Positions 1 through 7,130 of a stretch of 7,848 nucleotides of DNA are shown piece by piece (the stretch's first letter is position 1; each line of letters begins with the position of its first letter). The stretch is from assembly GCA_045589235.1 (NCBI GenBank), contig JAZNOR010000055.1:1-7848 (forward strand), in the 5' to 3' direction. The notes under the pieces are model-generated. The model had not been told where the DNA came from, ran no database searches, and was given only the letters and a program-made list of their open reading frames with translations. Made by a program: the position numbers and the translations under genes. Origin of the DNA: RGIG7332 sp045589235. GTDB lineage: Bacteria; Bacillota; Clostridia; Oscillospirales; JAAYXM01.

Positions 1-36
1 AAAATTGTCTTCCTAAGACCGCTTGGCCTCCGACTT
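1..36 (-). other. Probable sequencing-adapter remnant at contig end
   Basis: Read on the minus strand, bases 36 down to 5 begin AAGTCGGAGGCC and end GGAAGACAA. As I recall it, this is the full 32-base BGI/MGI (DNBSEQ) read adapter. Bases 4 to 1 (TTTT on that strand) would then be the first bases of the sample barcode. In keeping with this, the minus-strand reading frame that is ordinary up to here suddenly uses CGG, AGG and AGG within about eight codons, although AGG is rare for arginine elsewhere in the window. I conclude that the stretch is not genomic and that the real contig ends near base 37. The match is from memory and was not searched. Confidence 0.88.
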
Positions 37-284
37 TCTGCGGTTTGGAGAAAGGTGAAAGCATCGTTTAGTTCAAGTCCAACCGCAAAGGAGTTTAAAT
101 TATTTATTGCAGAATTGAGCGCCCTGTGATATTCCTGTGCTCTGAGTGTGTATCGATATGCATCGCGATATTCTTCTTGAGTGTTTTCGCGTGCACGTTG
201 AAACGGCGCGATGCAACAGGCAATAAGTATTGCGGATAATGAAATTGCAAGCAGCTTGCCTAAAATATGTTTTAATTTTGCCAT
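37..284 (-). CDS. Unrecognised exported, probably lipid-anchored protein (5' part only)
   Basis: The minus-strand frame starts at ATG 284-282 and stays open to the window edge, but its last codons lie in the adapter-like stretch, so only about 82 codons are trustworthy. Translation begins MAKLKHILGKLLAISL, a short basic N-end followed by a hydrophobic run. The run ends in L20-I21-A22-C23, which fits a lipobox with Cys23 as the lipidated residue; an uncleaved membrane anchor is the alternative. Residues 29-82 look mainly helical and polar (for example EEYRDAYRYTLRAQEYHRAL). The ribosome site AAGGAG lies 7 bases before the ATG, and a promoter is visible upstream. I do not recognise the family. 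The layout (signal or anchor, then helical Y..RA-type segment) loosely recalls the N-terminus of the spore germination protein YpeB, but that is a guess. The gene is divergent from smc and is cut by the contig end, not demonstrably broken. Confidence 0.7.
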
Positions 285-291
285 ACACACA

Positions 292-297
292 CTCCTT
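292..297 (-). promoter_or_regulatory. Ribosome binding site of the minus-strand gene
   Basis: The minus strand reads AAGGAG here, 7 bases before the ATG at 284. It is a strong Shine-Dalgarno match at ideal spacing and fixes the start of the divergent lipoprotein-like gene. Confidence 0.8.
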
Positions 298-315
298 TCT
301 CAAAACACTACTTAA

Positions 316-344
316 ACTTTACATCTTTTTTTGAATTTCGTCAA
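316..344 (-). promoter_or_regulatory. Sigma-A-like promoter for the divergent minus-strand gene
   Basis: On the minus strand, TTGACG (344-339) is followed after 17 bases by TAAAGT (321-316). The -35 box matches TTGACA at five of six positions and the -10 matches TATAAT at four of six. Transcription would begin near base 309, giving a leader of about 25 bases. The box does not overlap the smc promoter, so the two could fire independently. Confidence 0.55.
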
Positions 345-362
345 GGAAGAATCGGGAAAGTG

Positions 363-391
363 TTGCAAAAAGCTTGAAAAATTGGTACAAT
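363..391 (+). promoter_or_regulatory. Extended -10 promoter for the smc-led cluster
   Basis: TTGCAA (363-368) is separated by 17 bases from TACAAT (386-391), which is preceded by TG at 383-384, giving the extended -10 form TGGTACAAT. The -10 matches five of six consensus bases and the -35 four of six. The expected start of transcription is near 398, leaving a leader of roughly 30 bases before smc. It is the only convincing promoter I see for the whole plus-strand cluster. Confidence 0.6.
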
Positions 392-413
392 AATATTATC
401 TATAAAATGAAAC

Positions 414-421
414 GGATGTGA
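414..421 (+). promoter_or_regulatory. Ribosome binding site that decides the smc start
   Basis: GGATGTGA differs at one base from the ideal GGAGGTGA and ends 5 bases before TTG 427. The alternative GTG start at 418 lies inside this element and has no site of its own at a workable distance, so the TTG at 427 is the better start. Confidence 0.7.
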
Positions 422-426
422 TTTTC

Positions 427-3400
427 TTGCGTTTAAAATCGCTTGAACTTCAAGGTTTTAAATCCTTCCCGGATAAGACAACGCTAACGTTTGGTGATGG
501 TATTACTGCAATCGTCGGTCCGAACGGCAGCGGTAAATCGAATATATCAGATGCGGTTCGTTGGGTGCTTGGTGAGCAGTCAACGAAAACCTTGCGCGGC
601 TCAAAGATGGAAGACGTTATTTTCGGCGGTACTTTAAAGAGAAGTCCTGTAGGATATGCAGAGGTATCATTAACTATCGATAACTCCGACGGTGTACTTG
701 AAACCGAGTATAATGAGGTTATGGTAACGCGCAGATACTATCGCTCAGGCGACAGTGAATTTTACATAAATCGTAAAGCGGTAAGACTTCGCGACATTCA
801 TGAATTATTTATGGATACCGGTCTCGGCCGTGACGGATATTCAATTATCGGTCAGGGTAGAATTGACGAGATTTTATCACTCAAGAGTGAGGACCGCCGT
901 GAGGTATTTGAAGAGGCGGCAGGTATTTCAAAATTCCGTCACCGCAAGGAAGAGGCAGAGCGAAAGCTTGATGCAACCGAGGAAAACTTAACGCGTATTC
1001 GCGATATTATAAGTGAGCTTGAGATGCAGGTAGGTCCGCTTGAAAAGCAGGCGGAGGATGCGCGTAAGTATCTTAGAATTCACGATGAGCTCAAAACTCT
1101 CGAGGTGGATTTGTGGATGCATCAGCTCGATAAGAGCCGAGAGAATTTAAACAAGCTTAAAAACGATTTTCAGATTGCAAGCTCGCAATTTGAACGTGGT
1201 AAAACCTCGCTTGAAGAAATGTATAATGAAATTGAAGTGCTTTCAAGTAAAATGCGTGAAAAAGACGGCGAAATTGAAGCTATGCGCGCAGCTCGTTTTG
1301 ATAAAGAACGTGAGAAGAACGAGCTTTTAAATGAAATTGCACTTTTGCAGAATACAATTGAAAATAATTTGCAAAATATTGAACGCATTAACGAAGAGCT
1401 AAATGACGAGAAAAACCGCGCAGGCGGAATTGAAAATCAGATAAACGAGCGTCGCGAAAAGGTGGCGGAGCTTACTAAATATTGCGAAGAGTTAAATTCG
1501 GAAATTCTCAAAATAAGTGAGGATATTCGTAAAGCGCTTGAAACTTCAGACAGTTCGGGCGAAAAGCTGTCAAGCTTACAGAGTAAAAAAAGCGAGCTTG
1601 AGGGAGAAATTTCAGATAAGAAAATTAAAAAGTCAGCAATTTCTGCGGAAAATGAAGCGCGCGTTACTCGTATAGCCGAGCTCAAAGCGCAGTATGGTGA
1701 AACAGAAGAGCGTTTAAGCCGCGCAAAAGAGGAAAGACGCGAGCTTACAAAAAATAAAACCGAAGCGGAGGAAACTGTAGCCTCAGCCGATAATGTTCTT
1801 GCAGGCGTTGCACTTAAAAAGAAAAAGAGAGAAGAAAAGCTTACCACCGCGACGGAAGCGCATTCAAAGCTATCGGGTGAATTGTATGCACTTGAGAGAA
1901 AGCTTGAAGTGCTTCGTGATTTAGAACGCGATATGGAAGGCTTTTCGGGAGCTGTAAAGCGAATTCACAAATATGCAGAGCATGGCGAAATTCAGGGTGT
2001 TCACGGCACGGTTGCAAAGCTTATAAAGGTTGATAATAAATACACAACCGCGATCGAAACAATCCTTGGCGGTGCGTTGCAGAACATTGTTGTTGACGAT
2101 GAAAAGAGCGCAAAAGCAGGAATGAACCTTCTAAAACGCGACAATGGCGGACGCGCGACATTTATGCCGATTTCTGTTGTCAAGGGAAATACTTTGACTG
2201 AAAAGGATATGAATAAGCACGAGGGATTTATCGGCGTCGCAAGCGACCTTGTTTCGCATGATGCGAAGTATAAAAATGTAATAGACTACTTACTCGGCAG
2301 AATTGCAGTTGTTGATAATATAAACAATGCATCGAATTTTGCGCGTGCATATTCTTATAAAATCAGAATTGTCACGCTCGACGGGCAGGTAATCAACGCG
2401 GGCGGTACATATACGGGCGGTAGTGTCAGCAAAAATGCGGGCATTTTAAGCCGTGCAAACGAAATTGAAGAAATAACAGCTAAAATTTCAAAGGATAAAG
2501 TGCGCTTAGACGAGCTATTGAATGAGAAAAATGAGGCTGAGCGTGAGCTCAACAAACTCATTTTCGAGGCTGAAGTTTATGAAAACGACAAGCGCGCGGC
2601 AGAAGATATATTGCTTCGTGCAGATACTGAACTCAACCACTGCAAGCTTATTATCGAAAATGGCGAGGATAGCATATTTAATTTAGAAAATGAAATTAAC
2701 TCGGAAGAGAGTAAGATGAGCGCGCAGGAGAAAGTAATTGCAGAGCTTTCTGATAATATTGCAACACTTGAAGCATCTGCAAATGAGATTTCTTATGAAA
2801 TTGATAAATTACTCTCTGAAAACGAGGGTATGCGAGCGCTTCGCGATGAAATGAACGAGAAATTATCTGCAAAGCGCGAGAGCTTAGCTTCTGCGCAGGC
2901 AGAGCAAAACGAAATGATGCGTGCTATAGCAGAGCTTACAAAGCTAGCTGAGGAACTTTCGGGCGATAATGAGCAAAAACGTGCGATTATCAGCGATTAC
3001 GAGGCTAAGAATGATGAAATTCGCGCGCAGATAGATGCAATTTCTGAAAAAGCTAAGAGTTTTGATGAAAAACTTTTAGAAATTGATAAAGAAATTGAAA
3101 CTCTTTCAGCCAAAAAGCTTGAGCTTGAAGCGTGCCGAAATAAGAAGGATAAAGAGAGCAAAGATAAAAACGATGAGATATTAAATCTTGAGCGCGAGAG
3201 AATGCGTCTTGAGGCAAAGCTCCAAAGTACTGAAGGCGAGGAACAGATTATAAGCGACAAGCTGTGGGAAAACTATGAATTAACAATCGGTGCTGCAAGT
3301 GAAATGCGCCGCCCGATTGAGAACTTAAGTGAACTGAATTCAAGAATTTCAACGCTTAAAGCTGAACGCAAAAAGCTTGGAACAGTCAATCTCGGCGCAA

Positions 3401-4002
3401 TTGAGGAATATGATCGCGTATCCGAGCGATATACATTCTTATCGGAGCAGAGAGATGATTTGGAAAAAGCAAAGGCAGAACTTTTAGAGAAAATTTCAGG
3501 CATAACCGAGAGCATGAAGGAGATATTCTCCGAGCAGTTTAAGGTTATAAATGATAACTTCTCCGAAACATTCACAGAGATATTCGGCGGCGGTAAGGCT
3601 GAATTATCTCTTGATGACCCGGATAATGTTCTTGAAAGTGGAATTGAAATTCGAGTTCAGCCGCCGGGCAAGAGTTTAAGGACGATAACACTTCTATCGG
3701 GTGGTGAGCGCGCATTCGTTGCAATTGCACTTTATTTTGCAATTATGAAGGTGCGCCCGACTCCGTTCTGTGTGCTTGACGAGATTGAAGCGGCGCTTGA
3801 CGATGTTAACGTTGTAAGATACGCAAATTACCTCAGAAAGCTCACCAAGACAACTCAGTTTATCGTTATCACGCACAGACGCGGTACAATGGAGGAGGCA
3901 GATGTGCTCTACGGTGTAACAATGCAGGATGCAGGTATTTCAAAAATGCTCACAATCAGCATTGCAGAGGTCGAGCATGAGCTGAATATGAAGCTTAAAT
4001 AA
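427..4002 (+). CDS. smc: Chromosome segregation ATPase SMC
   Basis: SMC is the dimeric core of the bacterial condensin complex, with ScpA and ScpB. It folds and separates newly copied chromosomes by ATP-driven loop extrusion. The full architecture is present in 1191 residues, normal for the family (about 1170-1200): Walker A GPNGSGKS at 31-38, GQGRIDEI at 142-149, an N-side coiled coil from about 165 to 520, the hinge from about 524 (VHGTVAKL) to about 668 (GGTYTGGS), a returning coiled coil to about 1030, then the ABC signature LSGGE at 1090-1094, Walker B VLDE at 1116-1119 and the switch histidine in THRRGTME at 1149-1156. The TTG start is chosen because its ribosome site fits and MRLKSLELQGFKSF is the usual SMC beginning; a GTG start at 418 would add three residues. 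It heads the cluster and sits 10 bases before ftsY, a common Firmicute pairing. The usual upstream partner rnc is not adjacent. Confidence 0.97.
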   Translation: MRLKSLELQGFKSFPDKTTLTFGDGITAIVGPNGSGKSNISDAVRWVLGEQSTKTLRGSKMEDVIFGGTLKRSPVGYAEVSLTIDNSDGVLETEYNEVMVTRRYYRSGDSEFYINRKAVRLRDIHELFMDTGLGRDGYSIIGQGRIDEILSLKSEDRREVFEEAAGISKFRHRKEEAERKLDATEENLTRIRDIISELEMQVGPLEKQAEDARKYLRIHDELKTLEVDLWMHQLDKSRENLNKLKNDFQIASSQFERGKTSLEEMYNEIEVLSSKMREKDGEIEAMRAARFDKEREKNELLNEIALLQNTIENNLQNIERINEELNDEKNRAGGIENQINERREKVAELTKYCEELNSEILKISEDIRKALETSDSSGEKLSSLQSKKSELEGEISDKKIKKSAISAENEARVTRIAELKAQYGETEERLSRAKEERRELTKNKTEAEETVASADNVLAGVALKKKKREEKLTTATEAHSKLSGELYALERKLEVLRDLERDMEGFSGAVKRIHKYAEHGEIQGVHGTVAKLIKVDNKYTTAIETILGGALQNIVVDDEKSAKAGMNLLKRDNGGRATFMPISVVKGNTLTEKDMNKHEGFIGVASDLVSHDAKYKNVIDYLLGRIAVVDNINNASNFARAYSYKIRIVTLDGQVINAGGTYTGGSVSKNAGILSRANEIEEITAKISKDKVRLDELLNEKNEAERELNKLIFEAEVYENDKRAAEDILLRADTELNHCKLIIENGEDSIFNLENEINSEESKMSAQEKVIAELSDNIATLEASANEISYEIDKLLSENEGMRALRDEMNEKLSAKRESLASAQAEQNEMMRAIAELTKLAEELSGDNEQKRAIISDYEAKNDEIRAQIDAISEKAKSFDEKLLEIDKEIETLSAKKLELEACRNKKDKESKDKNDEILNLERERMRLEAKLQSTEGEEQIISDKLWENYELTIGAASEMRRPIENLSELNSRISTLKAERKKLGTVNLGAIEEYDRVSERYTFLSEQRDDLEKAKAELLEKISGITESMKEIFSEQFKVINDNFSETFTEIFGGGKAELSLDDPDNVLESGIEIRVQPPGKSLRTITLLSGGERAFVAIALYFAIMKVRPTPFCVLDEIEAALDDVNVVRYANYLRKLTKTTQFIVITHRRGTMEEADVLYGVTMQDAGISKMLTISIAEVEHELNMKLK

Positions 4003-4012
4003 GGAGTAACAA

Positions 4013-4918
4013 ATGGGATTTTTTGATAAAATTAAAGCGGGGCTTGCTAAAACTCGAGAGGCTGTTGCAAGCCAGGTTGACAGCATTATAAAAACATTTA
4101 CACCGCTTGATGACGAATTTTTCGACGAGCTTGAGGAAGCTCTCATCATTGCGGATTTAGGTGCAACTACCTCAATGAATATAGTTGAAGCTCTGCGCGA
4201 CAATGCCAAAGCTAAAAAACTTCGATCTTCTGAAGAGATAAGTGCAGAGCTTCGCGAAATTTTAAAAGAGATTATGACGCGCCAAAATACGACTATGGTT
4301 TTAGATACAAAGCCTGCAGTTATTTTGGTAATCGGTGTTAATGGCGTTGGTAAAACGACCAGCATCGGTAAAATTGCGAATTTACTTAAAAATGATGGCA
4401 AGAAAGTTCTTCTTGCCGCAGGTGATACATTCCGCGCAGCTGCGGCAGACCAGCTTGAAATCTGGGCTTCCAGAGCAGGGGTTGATATCATACGCCACGA
4501 AGAAGGTGCAGACCCTGCATCCGTTGTGTTTGACGCAATGCGCGCGGCTAAAGCAAGAAACGTTGACGTTGTTATTTGCGACACGGCAGGCAGACTTCAC
4601 AATAAGCAGAACTTGATGAATGAGCTATCTAAAATAGGTAAGGTAATCGAGAGAGAAGCACCGAATTCCAAAATTGAAAAGCTTCTTGTACTTGATGCGG
4701 CAACCGGTCAGAATGCAGTATCGCAGGCGAAGCAATTTAACGAGTCCTGCGGTGTTGACGGTATCGTTTTAACAAAGCTTGACGGCACGGCAAAGGGCGG
4801 TATTGTAATTTCAATTTGCGAGAGTTTGGGCATTCCCGTTAAATTTGTCGGTGTCGGTGAACAGATGGATGATTTAATGCCGTTTGATGCCGAGAGCTTT
4901 GTTGATGCATTATTTTAG
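4013..4918 (+). CDS. ftsY: Signal recognition particle receptor FtsY
   Basis: FtsY is the membrane-associated GTPase that receives ribosomes carrying nascent membrane proteins from the SRP (Ffh plus its RNA) and hands them to the Sec translocon. The protein has 301 residues: a helical N domain (about 1-95), then the GTPase G domain with P-loop GVNGVGKTT at 108-116, the SRP-GTPase insertion motif DTFRAAAADQLE at 138-149, DTAGR at 190-194, TKLD at 254-257 and the closing GVGEQMDDL..F segment. The long acidic A domain of E. coli FtsY is absent; this is common in Firmicutes, where membrane binding uses the N-terminal amphipathic helix (here MGFFDKIKAGLAK). The P-loop with VNG..KTT, and the lack of a methionine-rich M domain, separate it from Ffh. 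AGGAG sits just before ATG, overlapping the smc stop region. The ylxM-ffh pair that often follows is not here. Confidence 0.97.
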   Translation: MGFFDKIKAGLAKTREAVASQVDSIIKTFTPLDDEFFDELEEALIIADLGATTSMNIVEALRDNAKAKKLRSSEEISAELREILKEIMTRQNTTMVLDTKPAVILVIGVNGVGKTTSIGKIANLLKNDGKKVLLAAGDTFRAAAADQLEIWASRAGVDIIRHEEGADPASVVFDAMRAAKARNVDVVICDTAGRLHNKQNLMNELSKIGKVIEREAPNSKIEKLLVLDAATGQNAVSQAKQFNESCGVDGIVLTKLDGTAKGGIVISICESLGIPVKFVGVGEQMDDLMPFDAESFVDALF

Positions 4919-4929
4919 GAGGACAGAAA

Positions 4930-5646
4930 ATGATTAGAGCAGACGGAAGAAACGAAAAACAGATAAGAAAAGCGAAAATTACGCTTGACTATACAAAATA
5001 TGCCGAGGGCAGTGTGCTCATCGAAATGGGCGACACACGCGTTTTGTGTAACGCATCATTTGAAGAGGGCGCGCCAAAATATGTTCCGGAGGGAACGGGC
5101 TGGGTTACCGCTGAATATTCAATGCTTCCGCGTTCAACTCATACCCGAAGCAGAAGAGATATTTCATCGCTTAAATTATCCGGCCGTTCGGCTGAAATTC
5201 AGCGCCTTATCGGCCGCGCGCTTCGCAGTGTTGTTGACCTGGAGGCACTTGGTGCAAATACAATAACCGTTGACTGCGATGTTTTACAAGCTGACGGCGG
5301 CACGAGAACAGCTTCTATTACAGGCGCACTTGTTGCGTTAAAGCTTGCGTGCAACAGAATGGTTGAAAAGGGTATTTTAAATTCAAATCCGGTTAAAAAA
5401 TATGCAGCGGCAATAAGCGTTGGTATAATTGACGAGGTTTGTATGCTTGACTTAAATTACGGTGAGGACAGCCGCGCAATCGTTGATATGAACGTAATTA
5501 TGGACGAGGATGGCTCAATTATCGAAATTCAGGGCACGGGTGAGGAGAGACCATTTACCAGAACTGAGTTTAATAAATTACTCGCACTTGCAACGAGTGG
5601 AGTTAAAAAGCTCATTGCGCTACAGAAGAAAGCACTTGGTGAATAG
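4930..5646 (+). CDS. rph: Ribonuclease PH
   Basis: RNase PH is a phosphate-dependent 3'-to-5' exoribonuclease that trims the 3' ends of tRNA precursors and takes part in rRNA turnover; it works as a hexameric ring in the cytoplasm. The 238 residues match the family's usual length. Visible signatures are the N-terminal RADGR, GTGWVTAEYSMLPRST at about 55-70, SGR with Arg86 and GGTRT with Arg126 (the two phosphate-binding arginines, at the same numbers as in the well-studied enzymes), and LDLNYGEDSRAIVDMN, which carries the catalytic aspartate pair at 180 and 186. The ATG follows a perfect AGGAGG that overlaps the ftsY stop codon, with an 11-base gap between genes. The stop lies one base before rdgB; rph next to rdgB is a known Firmicute arrangement (rph-ysnA in Bacillus). 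Confidence 0.97.
   Translation: MIRADGRNEKQIRKAKITLDYTKYAEGSVLIEMGDTRVLCNASFEEGAPKYVPEGTGWVTAEYSMLPRSTHTRSRRDISSLKLSGRSAEIQRLIGRALRSVVDLEALGANTITVDCDVLQADGGTRTASITGALVALKLACNRMVEKGILNSNPVKKYAAAISVGIIDEVCMLDLNYGEDSRAIVDMNVIMDEDGSIIEIQGTGEERPFTRTEFNKLLALATSGVKKLIALQKKALGE
5638..5642 (+). promoter_or_regulatory. Ribosome binding site for rdgB inside the end of rph
   Basis: GGTGA spans the last codons of rph and lies 5 bases before ATG 5648. It supports that start over an in-frame ATG at 5510, which would run 46 codons back through conserved rph sequence. Confidence 0.6.
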
Positions 5647-5647
5647 A

Positions 5648-6235
5648 ATGAAGTTTATAATTGCAACAAACAATAAGAAAAAATTAAAAGAACTCGCTGC
5701 AATTCTTTCTGATTTTAATATTGAGGCACTCTCTCTTGCGGAAGCGGGAATTGAATCCGACGTTGAGGAAACGGGTACCACTTTTGAGGAGAATGCGCGC
5801 CTTAAAGCAGAAGCGGCAATGAAAATATCGGGTCTTCCCGCAGTTGCGGATGATTCAGGTCTGCAAGTCGATGCACTCGGTGGTGAGCCCGGAATTTATT
5901 CTGCGCGCTACGGTGGTGATTTGTGCAAGAATGACACCGAAAGATATGAATATTTGCTTAAAAATATGGAAGGAAAGGATGTGCGCAGTGCGCGCTTTGT
6001 GTCTACAATCTGTTGTATGTTCCCGGATGGGCGCGAAATTATAACGCGCGGCGAGATTGAGGGCGAAATTTTAAAAGCTCCGCGCGGCGAGGGCGGCTTT
6101 GGCTACGACCCTGTTTTCTTCGTACCTGAAGAAAACCTTTCCATGGCGGAAATTACGGCAGAGCGAAAAAATGAAATTTCCCACCGCGCGCGTTCACTGT
6201 CCATTTTGCGTGATAAATTAAAAGAGATTTTATAA
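5648..6235 (+). CDS. rdgB: XTP/dITP diphosphatase (RdgB/HAM1 family)
   Basis: This enzyme hydrolyses deaminated purine nucleotides (XTP, ITP, dITP) to monophosphates and pyrophosphate, keeping them out of DNA and RNA. The 195-residue protein begins MKFIIATNN, the family's N-terminal nucleotide-binding strand with TNN in place of the commoner TGN or SGN. Then come ETGTTFEENARLKA (metal-binding glutamates), ADDSGL with Asp68-Asp69 (Asp69 corresponds to the catalytic base of E. coli RdgB), GIYSARYGG, GFGYDP at 150-155 and SHRA from 178, the purine-recognition residues. The length is typical. The start at 5648 has GGTGA at good spacing and gives the standard N-terminus. It is one base downstream of the rph stop, so coupled translation with rph is likely. 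Confidence 0.96.
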   Translation: MKFIIATNNKKKLKELAAILSDFNIEALSLAEAGIESDVEETGTTFEENARLKAEAAMKISGLPAVADDSGLQVDALGGEPGIYSARYGGDLCKNDTERYEYLLKNMEGKDVRSARFVSTICCMFPDGREIITRGEIEGEILKAPRGEGGFGYDPVFFVPEENLSMAEITAERKNEISHRARSLSILRDKLKEIL

Positions 6236-6246
6236 GGAGAAAAATT

Positions 6247-6540
6247 ATGCTTACAAGTAAACAACGTGCAGAGCTTCGCGCTCTCGCAAACGGAATTGAT
6301 ACAATCCTCCAGGTTGGAAAGGGCGGAATAAGCGAAACACTTATCGCGCAGGCTGATGACGCACTTCGTGCACGCGAGCTTATTAAGGGTAGAGTGCTTG
6401 AAAATTCGCTTCTTTCACCGCGTGAGGTGTGCACGGCACTTTGTGAGGAACTCAGCGCTGAGCCTGTTCAGGTTATCGGCACACGTTTTGTTCTTTATCG
6501 CGAAAATCCTGAAGATAAGAAGATTTTCTTAACAAAGTAA
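6247..6540 (+). CDS. yhbY: YhbY-type CRM-domain RNA-binding protein
   Basis: YhbY proteins are single CRM-domain proteins associated with the large-subunit precursor in ribosome assembly. The 97 residues are the expected size and consist of the domain alone: LTSKQRAELRALA at the start, the GKGG loop at 24-27 that contacts RNA in this fold, an ELIKGRVLENS helix-strand, and PVQVIGTRFVLYRE near the end. A GGAG site lies 7 bases before the ATG, and the gap from rdgB is 11 bases. The stop codon shares its last base with the nadD start. In many Firmicutes this gene follows the ribosome-assembly GTPase gene obg or yqeH and precedes nadD; here it follows rdgB instead. The exact role is inferred from the family. 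Confidence 0.93.
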   Translation: MLTSKQRAELRALANGIDTILQVGKGGISETLIAQADDALRARELIKGRVLENSLLSPREVCTALCEELSAEPVQVIGTRFVLYRENPEDKKIFLTK

Positions 6541-7130
6541 TGAAGATAGGTATTATGGGCGGAACGTACAATCCGCCGCACATAGGGCATCTGCACGCGG
6601 CAAAAGCTGCGCGCGAGCAGTTGGGTCTTTCAGAAATAATTTTAATACCGTCAAACATTCCGCCGCATAAGGAATTACCCAAATATACGGCGAGTGCTAA
6701 GGCTCGCCTTGATATGACAGAGCTTGCAGCAAAGTCAATTGGGGCTAAAGTCAGCGATATTGAGCTTTTGCGAAAGGGTAAGAGCTACACGGCGGACACA
6801 ATAGATGAGCTTAAAAAGATTTATCCAAATGATGAGCTTTATTTTATTTTGGGTACGGATATGCTGCTCACGATACAGAGCTGGTTTGAGCCGCACCGTA
6901 TTTTCAAAGCGGCAAAAATTGCGGTTATCGCGCGCGAAGATGATGACAGGTGTGAAATTTTAGAGCATATTGAAAAGCTAAAACCGCTTGGTGCCGAGGT
7001 GCACTTTGTGGACGTTAAGCCGCTTCCGATTTCATCGACAGAGCTTCGTGAGAATATCACACAGCTTCGCAACTACCTGCCTGAGGGCGTTTTTGAATAC
7101 ATCTCAAGGGAGCATTTATATGAAGTATAG
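6540..7130 (+). CDS. nadD: Nicotinate-nucleotide adenylyltransferase
   Basis: NadD joins nicotinate mononucleotide and ATP to form deamido-NAD and pyrophosphate, the penultimate step of NAD synthesis, common to the de novo and nicotinate salvage routes. The 196-residue protein opens with GIMGGTYNPPHIGH, the nucleotidyltransferase signature with HIGH at 14-17. It then shows IPSNIPPHKE, the FILGTDML substrate-site segment and ISSTELR at 164-170, the ATP-phosphate motif. Length is normal. The ATG overlaps the yhbY stop as TAATG and has no good Shine-Dalgarno site, so translation probably depends on ribosomes finishing yhbY. Its own end overlaps yqeK by 11 bases, a pairing conserved across Firmicutes. 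Confidence 0.96.
   Translation: MKIGIMGGTYNPPHIGHLHAAKAAREQLGLSEIILIPSNIPPHKELPKYTASAKARLDMTELAAKSIGAKVSDIELLRKGKSYTADTIDELKKIYPNDELYFILGTDMLLTIQSWFEPHRIFKAAKIAVIAREDDDRCEILEHIEKLKPLGAEVHFVDVKPLPISSTELRENITQLRNYLPEGVFEYISREHLYEV
7106..7112 (+). promoter_or_regulatory. Ribosome binding site for yqeK inside nadD
   Basis: AAGGGAG lies within the last codons of nadD, 7 bases before ATG 7120. It supports that start over an in-frame ATG at 6988, which would put 44 residues of out-of-frame nadD sequence in front of the HD domain. Confidence 0.65.

Noticed and set aside
247..259. Inverted repeat GCAAGC-A-GCTTGC
   Set aside because: It lies in the signal-sequence codons of the minus-strand gene, has almost no loop and no T run, so neither a terminator nor an operator can be supported.
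100..303. Minus-strand 67-codon frame beginning MRKECVYG
   Set aside because: It overlaps, in another frame, the minus-strand gene that has the ribosome site, the signal sequence and better codon use; its product is Cys/Arg-rich with no recognisable features.
374..399. Second promoter candidate: TTGAAA (374-379) with TATTAT (394-399)
   Set aside because: The spacing is only 14 bases; the pair at 363-391 with a 17-base spacer and extended -10 is clearly better.
1437..1847. Minus-strand serine-rich frame of 136 codons opposite smc, with similar ones at 1170-1388, 2355-2561, 2997-3260 and 3273-3575
   Set aside because: These are the antisense reading of the Glu/Lys/Leu-rich coiled coils (GAG, CTT and GAA read backwards as Ser, Lys and Phe codons); none has a ribosome site or known motif.
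3940..4584. Minus-strand 214-codon frame opposite ftsY
   Set aside because: It lies fully across the smc end and the conserved ftsY GTPase motifs, has Ala/Ser-rich low-complexity composition, and lacks a promoter or ribosome site.
5510..5647. 46-codon upstream extension of rdgB
   Set aside because: It overlaps the conserved end of rph in another frame, and the ATG at 5648 has its own ribosome site and gives the standard family N-terminus.
6988..7119. 44-codon upstream extension of yqeK
   Set aside because: It runs through nadD, including its ISSTELR motif, in another frame; ATG 7120 has AAGGGAG at 7 bases and starts the family-typical protein.
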